A DNA stretch of 64,000 nucleotides from Ficedula albicollis (lineage: Eukaryota > Chordata > Aves > Passeriformes > Muscicapidae), in the NCBI RefSeq assembly GCF_000247815.1, contig NC_021677.1:7766447-7830446 (forward strand). The letters are read 5' to 3'. The position numbers and the translations under genes are program-made. This document shows, piece by piece, positions 30,134-42,899 of this stretch; the first letter of the stretch is position 1, and each line of letters begins with the position of its first letter. Below the pieces are notes generated by a model, which did no database searches, was not told where the DNA came from, and worked only from the letters and a program-made list of their open reading frames with translations.

Positions 30134-32495
30134 TGATATAATGATGGAGTTCCATGAAATCTTGGTATTTTAGTATAGCTGGTGAGTCAATAAATAAATA
30201 AAATCAGTTCCATTCAAAGAAATCTTTAAATTTGGTTTTTTGTTTTTCTGGTAGAATAAAGACTGAAATGGTTGTGCTTCAAGTGTCACATTCCACAAAA
30301 TATATTATTTTCAGTCCTTTGTAAAAAAAAAAAAAGCAAAGAAAATTGGGGCTTTGACTGGCAAAGCTACTAAACATTGGAGCTGCTCAGTGCGTTCATC
30401 AATTCTGTTAAGAAAACTCTCTGCTCTTTTTATTTTCTCCTCTAGCCCATCAGATCCTAAATTCAGTGGACCCATGACCCGGCCAAATGTCTTCACTTCT
30501 TATGTTTTTCTGCTGCAACCCTACTCAGTAGCAACTGTGGTAAGTGTTCTACATCTGCCTTGTAGCAAACCCCAACCAAATCTTCACTGGTTGTACTTTT
30601 AGCCCTCAGAATAATGATGGCTCTGCTTAGGACAGCAGTGTAGGAGATGCTGCCCCAGAGCACTCTGGAAGGGAAGATGACAGTGAGAAGGAAAGAAATT
30701 CCACTTTGCCATGTTGATACCAATCTACTTCAAATATTTACATTATGGGATGAAAGTTAGAATTTGTAACTCCTTAAACAGCATCATGGCAAAAGGACAC
30801 ATATTCCTTCTTAAAAATCCACACAGTTTCCTTGATAACTTTGCATTTACAATGAAATAGACTTAAAAGGAAGAATTAAATGTGCCTTAACTTTAAATAC
30901 CACTGACTTGGTGGTCATCTGCTCTGCTGAAAATCAGGCTCATTTCCACCTCCCTGCTTAATTCCAGTGCATTGAACTATGACCTCCCGTTTTCCAGAGA
31001 ACATTTCCTACACAGTAACCACTGGTATTTGATTTAATTTAGAAATGGTTTTTTTTGTTAGGCCAATGGATCACTGCCTCTCTTCTACTATGCTAGAGAT
31101 AAAAATTGTTGACCCAATCTGTGTGCAGCCAAACAATGAACCTCACTGTTAATGACACCAGAAAATTCAATGCATGCCCTGGATTATTGCAATTCCAGTT
31201 CAGCAGCTTCACATAATTTCTCAGACTCAAACAACCAAATTCATTATGTGGCTCCCTTCATGAAACCCTGCTGCACTTCATTCTGGTCGATATCTTGGGG
31301 CCTGGAGATAAGATACTGATTTAAAGGACTCTGGTCAGATCTGCATGAGCAGTTGTTATACTTGACAAATAGAAATGCAATTGCCAAAGAAGCCCTTTCA
31401 GACACTTCTGTCCCTTCTCCACCTATGGATAATATGATCCTGTGAGGACTGGTAACAATTAGTTTAATAGGAAACAGGAGAAGCAATTGCTATTGCTCCA
31501 CCTAAACTACTGCATTATAATGAGGTTCTCAGTATCTGGAGAGTTTCACAGATAAATTGTTTATTTACTTAAGTCATTATTAAAGCATAAAGGTTCTATA
31601 AAACTAGGACAGCAGGTGAGAGGAGGCAGCCTGGTTTCCTTTCCTCAGAGTAAGGATATCTTCAGAATAACTGGATGTCCTTAATCAATGCTTAAAATGG
31701 ACTCTCACAAAAATTCATTGCAAGGCTTCATTTTCTATTACTTTCTTTTTTTGGGGCACGGGCTCTGCCAGTGACGATCAATATATTGCAAGCAAATCCC
31801 AGAGATTTCGGTCTCATCGAAACACACGCAAGCTGGCAGGAAATGAAGGAAATTAACATAACCGGCATACTCTTGAAAAAGTGACATGTAAATGCCCACA
31901 AAATTCTCATAGTCTTTGTTGCGTGGAGCACCCCTTTCCTGACAGTTCCACTGGGATCTACCTGGAAGCAGTCCTGGCTTGTGGAGATGAGAGTCTGCCA
32001 CATCACCATGGGCTGCAAGACTCTGAGGAGTTTTCATAAACTCAATTTCACACTAAGCTATTCTCCCTGCAGGCTATGTACAACCTTTACCTGAGTTCCC
32101 ACCACACCTTTGCCTGGGAATGGTTAGCTTCCCCCCCAGGGTCATTTGATATGGAGCCCTTGCTTTATAAATACAAACACCCACACCTTCATTATCCTTG
32201 TGCTTTTCTTTCCTTGGGGCTCGCAGTTGCCTCTGTCCCAGCGATAAGGACAAGGCCCAAGGTGCTTCAGTGTGGCTGCACAATTCAGACCGGGAACAAT
32301 GCAACCCCCAGGCATAGCAGAGGTGTTGGATGAGGAAGTCACCCAGCTCTCTGGCAGCACTGTAACTCACCCCCAACCCCGAACCTTCTCTAGGGCTATA
32401 TGTACCTTATTAAATAGAGATACCCTAACCTGGCTGGGGGAGACCTTATCTGCCCCCAGCTAACCCTATCCTGCTCTTTCCAAGCCAAAGTGCTA
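30134..32495. other. Gene-free stretch with one possibly conserved block
   Basis: Mostly AT-rich single-copy sequence with an A13 run at 30323-30335. The block 31745-32037 stands out. It has about six CpGs in 31755-31866, and on the minus strand two overlapping frames stay open for 96 and 99 codons (31728-32018 and 31738-32037). Neither product is recognised, and I could not place convincing splice sites around it, so I do not call an exon. Confidence 0.4.
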
Positions 32496-32619
32496 CAAAG
32501 TCTTCCACTTAGCATAAACAAAATCTTTCAGGACAATGACAGATGCATTGGCTTTGGCAAAGTCTTCCACTCAGCATAAACAGAAGCTTTCAGGACAATG
32601 ACAGATGCATTGGCTTTGC
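32496..32619 (+). repeat. Two-copy tandem duplication, 62-bp unit
   Basis: Positions 32496-32557 are repeated at 32558-32619 with about three base differences. The unit begins CAAAGTCTTCCACT. Confidence 0.9.
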
Positions 32620-34391
32620 ATTCCCAGGAGAATATCCTATTAGATTTCCTTCTGAGGTAACCCAGGTCAGATCAGCCCAAGTCGAGAACACTGCTTTCAA
32701 TATTTCTGAAATTTTTTCCCTTTAAACTCTAAAGTGCTAGTAGTTTTAGACACAGAATAGAATGATCCATGGCAAGAGAGTCCATAAAAACCAGTGTTCA
32801 GTGGCAAAAAGCCAAAGAGAAGATAAATTACAGAACAAGCTGGATGCAGTATTCCATTTAGCTCCGACAATGTCAATAATGATTTGAACTGTGATCACCC
32901 AGACACAAATTTGCTTCCCAAGGGTTTGGACAGCTCTTCTCAGAGAGGGTTTAATTTTTTTCATTTTTTTTTCATGCATAGAAGAAGAAGAAAGAGATGA
33001 ATCACCAAGCAAGCAGAGGTGTCGCTTGCAGTCTGTTAAAGTTCAGCTGCTGGGATACAGCAATAGAAGGGAAGGTCATCCCACGCATTACAGTTACACA
33101 GAGCTTCAAGACTTGAAAATAAAAAGGCGTTTATGAAGCCCTGGTGCCCAAGTACTTCCTCATCATAGTCTCTCACAGTCAGACCATCAAGGTTAGGAAG
33201 TGTTACCTGTTGCTTTTAAGGGTGTTTTTAGTCACATTGCAATTATGTCAACAGGTAAGGTATTAAGTGTAGTAGTTGATGGATTTTTTTTTAAATGTTT
33301 TACAACAGGAGAAGCAAACACCAAACTTATTTTCATGCTATGGTATATAATACCGTAATGACATAATTCTGAAAAATGTTCATTCTATCAATCAATGGAG
33401 CAATTTGAAGTTTCTGTTGCTTTTCCACTGTGCCATTTAGAAGACAGCACATCTGGTTTTTAGAAGACTGATATTTACCAGAAAGACAAGCTGATAGCAC
33501 CAATTCATAAATTTTATAAAACTGCATAATAAGTTGTTGCATTTTACTGGGAATTCTTCATTTTCTCAGCTAAAAATCAAGTCCTCCCCACAAATCTAGT
33601 ATAAGAGATGCCTGAAAAAATATCTACCATGTTCAGGTGAGAAGTGCGTCTCTCCATGTTTAAGTGTTCAAAAATTATCTTCACAAGCTTCATTCAGAAT
33701 TTTTATTGGGAAGTACCTTATCACTATAATAACATGAGATTAAATAATTGAGAAATTCACCCTAGAACAAAAACAAACCAGAGAGTTTACATATCCACTT
33801 GAACTGAAATATCAGAATTTGCAAACTAGATTAATCCTTCAGTCACTCTTAAAGACTTATCTTTGTATAGGGATACATCAATGCATTTCTGACTCAGTAC
33901 AGCTGGGTATTAAATCTATAATCAAAGTGATTATTATGATAGATATGATGCATGCCTAATGTACTGTGGGCCAGACATCTAAAGAACATTTAACTGATGA
34001 AAATGTTAAGTCCTTCATGAGCATCTTCAGGTCTCCAGGTAATTCCCAGTCTTAAGCAGTTATCTGTGGTTGAAAGATACATTCATTTCACCAGAAGTAA
34101 AAGAGACATGAGCATATTTGAGCACAAAAATCTATCAGTTGAGATAATTCTATCACTGATAGTCACTTTTTCTCAAGAATGACTGAGGCAATGACTCGGA
34201 ATCAGTTCAGGTGAGCCATTCCACCCTTTTGAAAGCTCCTGCAATCTGGGGCAGGGAGGTAGGAAAGAGAGAGAGCACTAAGAATTTATCATCTCCCTGG
34301 ATTATCAGGAAATCAAACCTCAGTCCATGGCAGCATGCATAGGAAAAACTTCTGCCTTTATAGAGGAAAAAGCAATTGGTAACTACTGGCT
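32620..34391. other. Gene-free stretch, nothing recognised
   Basis: AT-rich, apparently single-copy sequence. The best frames are 81 to 88 codons and unrecognised. Confidence 0.5.
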
Positions 34392-34407
34392 AAAAAAAAA
34401 AAAAAAA
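34392..34407 (+). repeat. A16 homopolymer
   Basis: Sixteen A in a row, with no recognisable retroposon body upstream. Confidence 0.85.
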
Positions 34408-34652
34408 GTTGGCAAACTCAAGAACTGTCTTTACAGTATTCTTTGCATACCTCACATTTGTTGAATGGTTTCCAAAACTAAAGCTTTCCCATGGGAAGGC
34501 AAGGAAACAATAGCAATTTCTTCTGAATGAAGCCCTCCTAAAGCCAAAGAGTAAACATACAGTATGGACCTGAAAGTTTGCTTTTAACTGTACAAGTGGC
34601 TAATTACATAACTAATCAAAATACCTTCAAAAGCAATTCCTAAGGGAAGGCT

Positions 34653-34707
34653 AAAAAAAAAAAAAAATAAAAAGAAAGAGAGAGAGAGAAAGAGAAAGGA
34701 AAAAGCA
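34653..34707 (+). repeat. A- and GA-rich purine tract
   Basis: A run of 15 A is followed by AAAG, AG and AAAGG units with very few pyrimidines. It directly abuts the first copy of the 730-bp tandem duplication, whose own first bases continue the purine-rich composition. It may have helped to trigger the duplication. Confidence 0.85.
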
Positions 34708-36167
34708 GAAGGGAAAGAAAAAATAAAAGCAGCCCAGCAGAGAAAGATGGTGATTGATACCCTCTTACACCGTATGAACTTGTATGTGTGTGGACATACA
34801 TTTAAGTTTAATGATGTTTAAAGATTTATTGCACATCTGCACAGGGCTGTGTAACTCCCAGGAAATCTGCATTCTACCTGAGATGCCAGTGCAGGTTGAG
34901 GCATTGGATCCATATGTGACACAGCTCCTGTTCCAACAGGGAACACAAGCTGATGATGTGGCAGCCATGGAATGCTTTTGCTGCATGTCCTATGCACACT
35001 TCTTGACATCAAACAGTGAAATAGTTTGAGTTTCAAGACTGATTTTGAGAGGTAAACATGTTTGCAGAATATAAATTGTCTCTTAAAAATTAGGGGGATG
35101 GAGTGCAAGTGTTGAATTACGTGACAACAAGACTCCATTTCTGTGCAAAAAATGGTTGGAGGCTTAAGTGTCTCAAGTTTTGTTCCACCACCACCATTCC
35201 TTGTATGCCGAAGGAAGGATTAGCTCAGGCATTCCCTGACCCCTACTGGCAGGGCTGGCTCTGATCTCTACCTATAGAAGGAAATAGAGGGGGAAAATAC
35301 ACTTTATGGCCTTAGGAATGTCAAGAGGATCGTAGAAGGAATTTGAGAACCAGACAAAATATTTCGCAGGTAGAAAAGCCTTCTCTGAGCCTATGGCACA
35401 CTGAAAGCATACAAGGAACAAAAACTGAGTTGGGATTGAAGGGAAAGAAAAAATAAAAGCAGCCCAGCAGAGAAAGATGGTGATTGATACCCTCTTACAC
35501 CGTATGAACTTGTATGTGTGTGGACATACATTTAAGTTTAATGATGTTTAAAGATTTATTGCACATCTGCACAGGGCTGTGTAACTCCCAGGAAATCTGC
35601 ATTCTACCTGAGATGCCAGTGCAGGTTGAGGCATTGGATCCATATGTGACACAGCTCCTGTTCCAACAGGGAACACAAGCTGATGATGTGGCAGCCATGG
35701 AATGCTTTTGCTGCATGTCCTATGCACACTTCTTGACATCAAACAGTGAAATAGTTTGAGTTTCAAGACTGATTTTGAGAGGTAAACATGTTTGCAGAAT
35801 ATAAATTGTCTCTTAAAAATTAGGGGGATGGAGTGCAAGTGTTGAATTACGTGACAACAAGACTCCATTTCTGTGCAAAAAATGGTTGGAGGCTTAAGTG
35901 TCTCAAGTTTTGTTCCACCACCACCATTCCTTGTATGCCGAAGGAAGGATTAGCTCAGGCATTCCCTGACCCCTACTGGCAGGGCTGGCTCTGATCTCTA
36001 CCTATAGAAGGAAATAGAGGGGGAAAATACACTTTATGGCCTTAGGAATGTCAAGAGGATCGTAGAAGGAATTTGAGAACCAGACAAAATATTTTGCAGG
36101 TAGAAAAGCCTTCTCTGAGCCTATGGCACACTGAAAGCATACAAGGAACAAAAACTGAGTTGGGATT
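34708..36167 (+). repeat. 730-bp tandem duplication, copies 99.9% identical
   Basis: Copy 1 (34708-35437) and copy 2 (35438-36167) are directly adjacent. I found one difference: C at 35365 against T at 36095, in a CpG context. Each copy carries the same small frames of 73, 81 and 106 codons, none recognised. I see no terminal repeats or poly-A tail within the unit, so it is not an obvious transposon. Such high identity means a very recent event, a copy-number variant, or a false duplication in the assembly. Confidence 0.95.
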
Positions 36168-37492
36168 CTCTTTCAAATCCCCTTCTGATCAGAGGGAGGC
36201 ACCTGAGGTTTATTTACTCACTGCTGTAAGAGAAATTCAGCTGCTGTAGACATAGCTTAAGGAACTTCACCTTGCTGCATACACAGTGTCAAAAGCATAC
36301 ACAAAGCATCAAGCACAGCCCCTGGCGTGGCTCAACCCAGCTCAGCACCTACTGGGGAGGACTTGGGAGAGGTCCTGGTGCTCACCTCATGCTGTTCCGT
36401 CACCCACTCCAGGCCAGAGCAATGAAATTCTGCATGGGGAGAGCTGTGCAAGGGAGGCCAGAGAGAAGCCTGGAGAATCTCCACAATGCAGTGATTGCTT
36501 CTGCTCAGGGAGAAGAGTTGTTTCAGGAATTCTGCAGGAAAGTGTGCCCATTAAATTGGTCCAAAGCTTCCTCCTTTTCACAGTGTTAGATGGAAGGGGA
36601 TCAGCGTTAAATTAGATCCACTGACTTCTGCCCAAATCAGCCTCCCTCTGCTGCACAAATGGACAAGACACAACTTTGGAGACAGCATGTCCTGAAGGCA
36701 GTTGTGCACAAACAGCCCAGTAACTCCACATTACAATAGCTGAAACAAGCCCCGAAGCAAATGTTATTATAGTGCTGACAGCAAGCTAAAATTCATACTT
36801 GAGAAGATATTTTTTCATATTTAGACAAATTTTCAAGGACCTACCGTGAATGAGTTGAGCTAGAGTTGGACATAATTTTTTTGTTTTAATGAAAAATCAA
36901 CAAATTTTTCAATAGGCATTAAAAAAAAAAAGTCTTATTTTTGATCATTATATCTCTAGAGCAGCAAGCCTCATCTTAACTGGAATAAATCCACCTCCAG
37001 TTACTGAAATAAAGTCAATGTTTTTCTATGGGACAGTTATTTACTAAGGAGTAAGAGCATTTAAACTCCTAATGAATGCATTTGCCTTTCAAAATCTGTT
37101 TTGGATTATTTCAGCAATTAGATGTTCATGTACATTTAGCAGGAAAATATACAGGAAAAAATGTGAAGGGAAACATGGAGATATACAGTATAATTATGAA
37201 GACAGCCTGCTAGTACCTCAAACAGAACAGGCCACTGTCAATATTCTTAATGAATTGCATTTTCTTCCACATGGCCAAAAAAAAAGACATTCGACATTTT
37301 CTGACATCATTCTTTGTATCAATTATATTTCCTGCTAGAAAAAAATAATAAAAAATCATTTGAGAAATACATTTGTTGTGAAGACAACTTCCAGCACTGA
37401 ATGTTCAAACTCCAACAGATCAGATTTCCTGAAGCTTTCTTTCCAAGTAGTGGAAGGCTTTTCTTAAAGCATCTACAGATACATCTTTTTGC
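36168..37492. other. Gene-free stretch, nothing recognised
   Basis: A 105-codon + strand frame at 36272-36589 and overlapping frames on both strands are unrecognised. The sequence becomes AT-rich after 36800. Confidence 0.45.
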
Positions 37493-37540
37493 AAAATCAT
37501 AGAGCCCTTAAGGTTGAAAAAGACCTCTAAAATGCTCTAT
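37493..37540 (-). mobile_element. Short CR1 3'-end fragment, minus strand
   Basis: The + strand reads AATCATAGAGCCCTTAAGG followed by TTGAAAAAGACCTCTAAAATG. This is the reverse complement of the well-known CR1 3' end, in which AAGGTCTTTTCCAACC precedes ATTCTATGATT units. Only about 50 bp is convincing. Confidence 0.65.
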
Positions 37541-39245
37541 TTCCTGCTGCTATTAAAAAACACATCACAATCATGATCTCTGATGCCAGGAGACTTTGCT
37601 TCCCTGCTAGGATAGAATCTTTTTGCCCTGCTGAGTACTACATTCTGAACCAAGAGCAAATCAGGAACAGAATTTCAACACTATAAATCAAGTAAGGTGG
37701 AATTCTTGCAAGTGGGGAAAGCAAAAGCCTGGGAAAATTCCTCTGGCTTTAATGGGCCTTGAATTCCACCAGTTTTTGTTTCTGTCATGGTGCTTAGTTA
37801 ATCGGAATTGGGCAAGCCACTTGACTTCAGAAGTAATAAAGAGTTTTGAATATTTAACTCAAAAGCTTTGCTCTCCCTGTTGTGTGTGCGGCCACGCATG
37901 TTTTACCTCCTGGAGGCTGTCCACAAAAATTAAGGAGGGAATCACACTAGAAATGAAAACAAGGATAAAAATAAAACATACAGTCTGTACTATAGCCCTG
38001 GACAATGCTTCTTGTGTCTAAGTGACCCACTGCAGCTTCCTAGCCAGGGGTCCACAGGATTTACATCCCCTCACTTGACTTTTTGGGGAATTATTTCACA
38101 TCCTCCCTCCCAGCCCCTGAACTTACTGATGCGAGATAAACTTTATCAGAATCCATGTTGACCTTCCTCTCCTTTGAACTCTGAAACATTGATTAACTTG
38201 TAAGTTATGTAGCAGTGGGACAACTTCAGTAACACCCTTATGGGTACTTTCCTCCTGACTGGCTATTTCAGCACTTGTAACTCTTTAAAAATTATTACAA
38301 GGGCTATAACTTACTTCCTTCTTTCTTCCAGCTCGTGAAAATGGAAAATCTTGCCTGAATATTAAGAAAAAGGTGATTAATTTCTTGTAAGCTGGTAGCT
38401 GCTCTCTGAGAATTGCCAGCTAGTTGCAAATAAGTCACTGAAGCAGGGCTAGCCACACTTCAGAAAAAAAAGCAGGTTGCTAGAGTCATGCTGAGCAGAA
38501 TCTTGAGGAAATCCTGGACATCACAAAAATAAGGTACTCCAGTTTAAAAAACCCTCATAGCTCTAATTCAGAAACAGCAAAGACTTTATTGAAAAAAAAA
38601 GTATTAAAAAGACAGAAGAAAGTATTCATACCCATAATCAGCACCTGCAGACATATAAGATTCCACCATTTCCAGCTTGAGTTTGTGTTATACTGAATTA
38701 CATCTTCTTCATCCTCTCCACCCATGTAACTCTGCTATTTTTATTTTTTCCTGCATACTGAAAACGCCTTAGAAAACTGATTCAGTGACTAGGTCCAGCA
38801 ATTAGGTACCTATTTCTATGAGGTGCCAACCAAATGCCTGACCTGCTGGATCCTCACCAGCAGCTCCAAATTATCAGAATCATAGAGGATAATTTACTTC
38901 CCATCCCAGGGAAGTGCAGCAGGATTTCTCTCCAGCCTTGCAGTTCAATCAAAACCAGCTCAGGAGTTCCATTTTATATCCTGTTCGGAATCAGGGATTC
39001 CAATAGCACAGCAACAGCCCAAATCTGTAAGGAAACCTCAGTCTGCACTATTTTGCTGAAGAAATGGTGTGTTGTTTAAAGCATCACAGATCCTTCAGCA
39101 ACTTGTCTCAGAAAGGTGCCAGGTTAATAGGGGAGCTAAGAATACTCAAACACAAGCAGCTGTAGCTGCCATTCTAAAACACTTCAAAAGATTTACATGC
39201 AAGTTATCAATTCATAAATATTACACTCAGGGTTAATCGTAAACA
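37541..39245. other. Gene-free stretch, nothing recognised
   Basis: AT-rich, apparently single-copy sequence. The frames are at most 89 codons and unrecognised. Confidence 0.5.
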
Positions 39246-39484
39246 GTTACCATTCTGTGTTAGGTTGCAATAGAGGATGTGACCAAAAGTATGTATTCTA
39301 TCATCATCTGCTGAAAACAGGTGGGACAGTGATCTGTTACCATTCTGTGTTAGGTTGCAATACAGGATGTGACCAAAAGTATGTATTCTATCAAGTTACC
39401 ATTCTGTGTTAGGTTGCAATAGAGGATGTGACCAAAAGTATGTATTCTATCATCATCTGCTGAAAACAGGTGGGACAGTGATCC
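39246..39484 (+). repeat. Three tandem copies at the LTR 5' end
   Basis: Copies start at 39246, 39336 and 39395. The first and third are about 90 bp. The middle one is cut to 59 bp and lacks the CATCTGCTGAAAACAGG half. The first and third read TAGAGGATG where the middle copy reads TACAGGATG. Repeats in the U3 part of an LTR often carry enhancer sites. Confidence 0.9.
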
Positions 39485-40015
39485 TTATCTCCATGGGAGA
39501 TATTATCTGCTAATGGGCCACCTGTTAAAACCAGATGGGGCAATCATCTTTATCTTTCCCACAACCCATCCTTCCTCCAGGAGGATACTGTCTACTGATG
39601 GCCCATTAAGTCCCACTGTATGTCTGATAAAATTACATCATTCCATTAGGAGGTGCTCCAGCCAGGGGGAGGAGACATGCCTTTCCTACCTAGATAAAAA
39701 CTAGATTTGGAACAGCAAAATAGCCTTCTTTCCACTGGATTCCAGAGGAAAACTGGACCTTTCCACATCATCACTGGACCTTTGGAGGAAAACTGCACAC
39801 TACTACAGGACCACTGTTTCAGCTGAACCACATCTGTCACTCCAGGAGGACTGCAGCCACAATTTAATGGGACTGCTGCCAACACCCTGACTGACAGGGT
39901 GTCAGGTTGTATTCTGTCAGTGTTTTGGGTTTGTTCTCTGTAATACTGTATATCTATTTAAATTTTCCTAGTAAAAAACTGTTATTCCTATTTTCCGTAT
40001 CTGAATGTATCTGAA
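39246..40015 (+). mobile_element. LTR of an endogenous retrovirus with internal repeats
   Basis: The block matches a passerine LTR that I remember in general layout. It has a repeated 5' segment starting GTTACCATTCTGTGTTAGG, then GATAAAATTACATCATTCC, a GACTGACAGGGTGTCAGG segment, and a 3' part with GTAAAAAACTGTTATTCCTA that it shares with the LTR at 28840-30128. The expected 3' terminus is not visible after about 40015, so it is probably truncated. No retroviral coding sequence is present. The family name is not assigned. Confidence 0.65.
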
Positions 40016-40672
40016 GGGATACATTCTGTGGAGGTTTCCACCAAAATCATTTCAAGGTGCTGGTTTGATATCCCTGTTTCTCTAATGATCTGAGTCTTGT
40101 GTTCACAACTAAAACATAAAAACAGTGTAACATACAGAAGCTTTTACAGTGTCAGCATCAAAGCTAATAGGACTTAGTACAAATACATTCTTTTATTGTG
40201 ACACTACATTTTTGGAGTTCAATGGCACTCATTATCTCACAAGGCAAGACAAAGCTTCTCACAATTGACCATGTGCACAATATGACAGTAGAATCAAAGG
40301 GATAACTCTAATTACATTTTATTTCCTTTGGAGGATGGGTCAGGGAAATAGGGTGATGATACAAGGTAAAAGAGAAGGCAAATAATATTTTCACAAAAGG
40401 TACTAGATCTTTTAAACTATTACAAGTATTTTTACATTGCAGGGTGTCAAGCTAGTCATATCAGTATGAGGTGATTCCTAGATACAAAATAGAACATTTC
40501 AGAAACGCCTCCATTGAATTCTGAATTTTACATGTGGCCACAGAAGGATACCTTAGTTGACTAACACATGATAGGTTTGGGCTAGATAATTTTTTTTTCC
40601 CCATTACTGTCTTGGTGAGTTTTGAGGTCCCTCTTCAACATTGTCATGCATTATTTTTCAAATAAAGTTGAC
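40016..40672. other. Spacer between two LTRs, nothing recognised
   Basis: AT-rich sequence without a supportable gene. The first 100 bp may be diverged LTR. Confidence 0.45.
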
Positions 40673-40994
40673 TATAAATGTTACTGTATGGGACTGTGGA
40701 GCAGTGAAAAGACACAGTAACATGACCCCTCTTGCATAGTGCAAGAAAGGGCAATTTATTGAAGAAAGCCATGGCTTTAAATAAATGAGTTTGTGCAAAA
40801 CAAAATAGAAAAGACTCATTGGTCCAAGAAGGCAACACCTCTCTCCAAACATACTTTTACAAAACATCACCTCTCATGCACCCTGCAGGTGCATAATCTT
40901 TGTTTTAATTCCTTGACCTCATAAAGGCCTGAGAAAGGCAAGGCCTCAAGGCTTCATCTTCCCTGGTTCCCAGCAGTATCTACCAACATATAAA
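40673..40994 (-). mobile_element. Complete 310-bp solo LTR with 6-bp target duplication
   Basis: The element at 40679-40988 has TG...CA ends and is flanked by the exact 6-bp direct repeat TATAAA (40673-40678 and 40989-40994). A 6-bp duplication is typical of class II (ERVK-like, alpha- or betaretroviral) integrations. Read on the minus strand it has a CCAAT box (40818-40822), an A/T-rich TTTATTTAAAG segment as TATA-like box (40775-40785), and an AATAAA signal (40755-40760). These are in the correct order for U3, R and U5. There is no internal proviral sequence, so it is a solo LTR left by recombination between two LTRs. Overlapping short frames on it are not genes. Confidence 0.85.
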
Positions 40995-42899
40995 TCCTTA
41001 TTAGTGCTCCCAGGCACTGGGAGCAAAAGAACTCTCACAAGCCTAGAAAACCAGAAGCAGCTTCTTCCAGAGGCACCAATGCTACTAGAGGAAGCCTTGC
41101 ACATTTGCTAGAACACACAGCCCGAATACTAAAGAGGCAGAGACTGTGTCATTGCTATAAGCAGAAGGAAGATGAGGTATTTTGTTTGCACACAGCTCTG
41201 AAACTTGGCAAGATTCAGAGCAGATATCACTCAGCTGAACATCTTCGTGGCTGTCACAGCATCCAGTTTGCTGAAAGACACCTTGTGTGTTTATACACAG
41301 GTGAAAGTCACTTCAAATATTTGTTCTCGATTAGGTATTATTTTTGATATCACCATCTGCACCAATGTGACTCACCCATTCATAAAGTTTCTTTTCTTTG
41401 AGAAGGCAGGGAAGTTATCGGTGCTTGTATCAATCACTCCAGCTTTATGAATGAAAAGCTTCTTCACTTCTTATTGCCACCCAGATGTTCAGGGTGTGAA
41501 CCAGATAACCAAAACTTTAAAAGAAAGCAAACCTGTGCATTTTTAGTGGAAGAATGTAACCAAGAGCTGCTGCTGAGTGACATGAACCAGAAATAAAAAT
41601 ACAGATGACTAAGCACACCCTTGCCAAACAACTTCTGAGACCAATTTAAGAAAGAAACACAGCAGTTCCAAAGCTTTGAACTAGGGGAAGCAGATGCTTT
41701 TGCTACTGAGACATGCATTTCCACCCAGCAGGTAGACGGGATGAAATCTGTTCTCATCAGGTCACTAACAAGGATCCAGGGCTAAGAGCAGATTGGGCTA
41801 AGCCAGCAATAACAACACTTTTACATAGGATTTCCTGATGGAAGTTGGATATTTCCGCTATTTCATTTTCTATTTTCTTAGGACAAACTGCTGAAAACCA
41901 AATTGCGATGGAATGCTGGCATCTATTCTGATACACAATAGTTTATTGAAATGAGCTGTGTGGGAAACATTCCTTCCCTGTATGTATGTACGAACACCAG
42001 CAAGTGGGGCAACCACTGCACACACAGGCAAAGACACTTTGTTTGGCAGAAGTAAAGGTGATGCAGGTGGAATTAATCCCTGGTGAAATAATAGTCCCTT
42101 CAAAGCCCATTCAGAACGGTTACTACTGTCAATCCAATACGTTTTATTGGTTTATTATCATCCTATGCTTTCACATAGTCAAATCTTCAAATGTTTATAT
42201 TTTCACTTGGCAAAAGCAAAAGCCACAGGAAGGCCTGTGAAGCTCTGAGTCAGGTTTGTGTTAATTTAACACAATTTTTAAAAAAAAATTATTTTCTTTG
42301 TACCACTGCAAATAGATTTGCTACAGTAATAGCAATAGAGGGGAAGGTTTGCTGAGGAAAAAGAGTCATCCACTTTCCACAAGATATCTGTTTTATCTAG
42401 AAGTTGTTCATGCTAAACACATTTCTCTGTTTTTCTCTCCAGAAGTCCCTAATGTCAGCTGCAGGCTGCTTCTTTTCACTTTCCCAAGGGGAAAACTTTG
42501 CGTGGCATTAACAGCTGGGAAGGCACAAATTAAAAACAGCATGAAAAGACATGGAATATAGGGCTCTAATGACAGCAACAGTGTATTTTAAACTCAGGGT
42601 TCCCCAGAGTATTACATCAGTAACTCAGCTGAGACACTGAACCAAGGAAAGAACTCTTACATCATTTATCTATTTGCTTTAATAGATGAGAAGAGAGAAG
42701 ATATTTTGGTTAAAGCTCCTCAGCAGTGAAAGCCTAAAGCCAAAATCTGCCTGCATGAGCCCACTGACCTCACATTTGCTCATGTAGGTTCTGGTGCATT
42801 CAGAGAGAGCTGAAGTCAGGCAGAGCAGCTCAAGTACAGGGGCCCTGCTCTGCCTGCACAGACACTTACATAAACAGAATTTCTTTTATTAGAAGGGAC
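40995..42899. other. Gene-free stretch between LTRs, nothing recognised
   Basis: Apparently single-copy sequence. The frames are at most 97 codons and unrecognised. Confidence 0.5.

Noticed and set aside
34765..35868. Apparent pair of paralogous small genes with identical 73, 81 and 106 codon frames
   Set aside because: The identity comes from the 730-bp tandem duplication. The frames overlap on both strands and are unrecognised.
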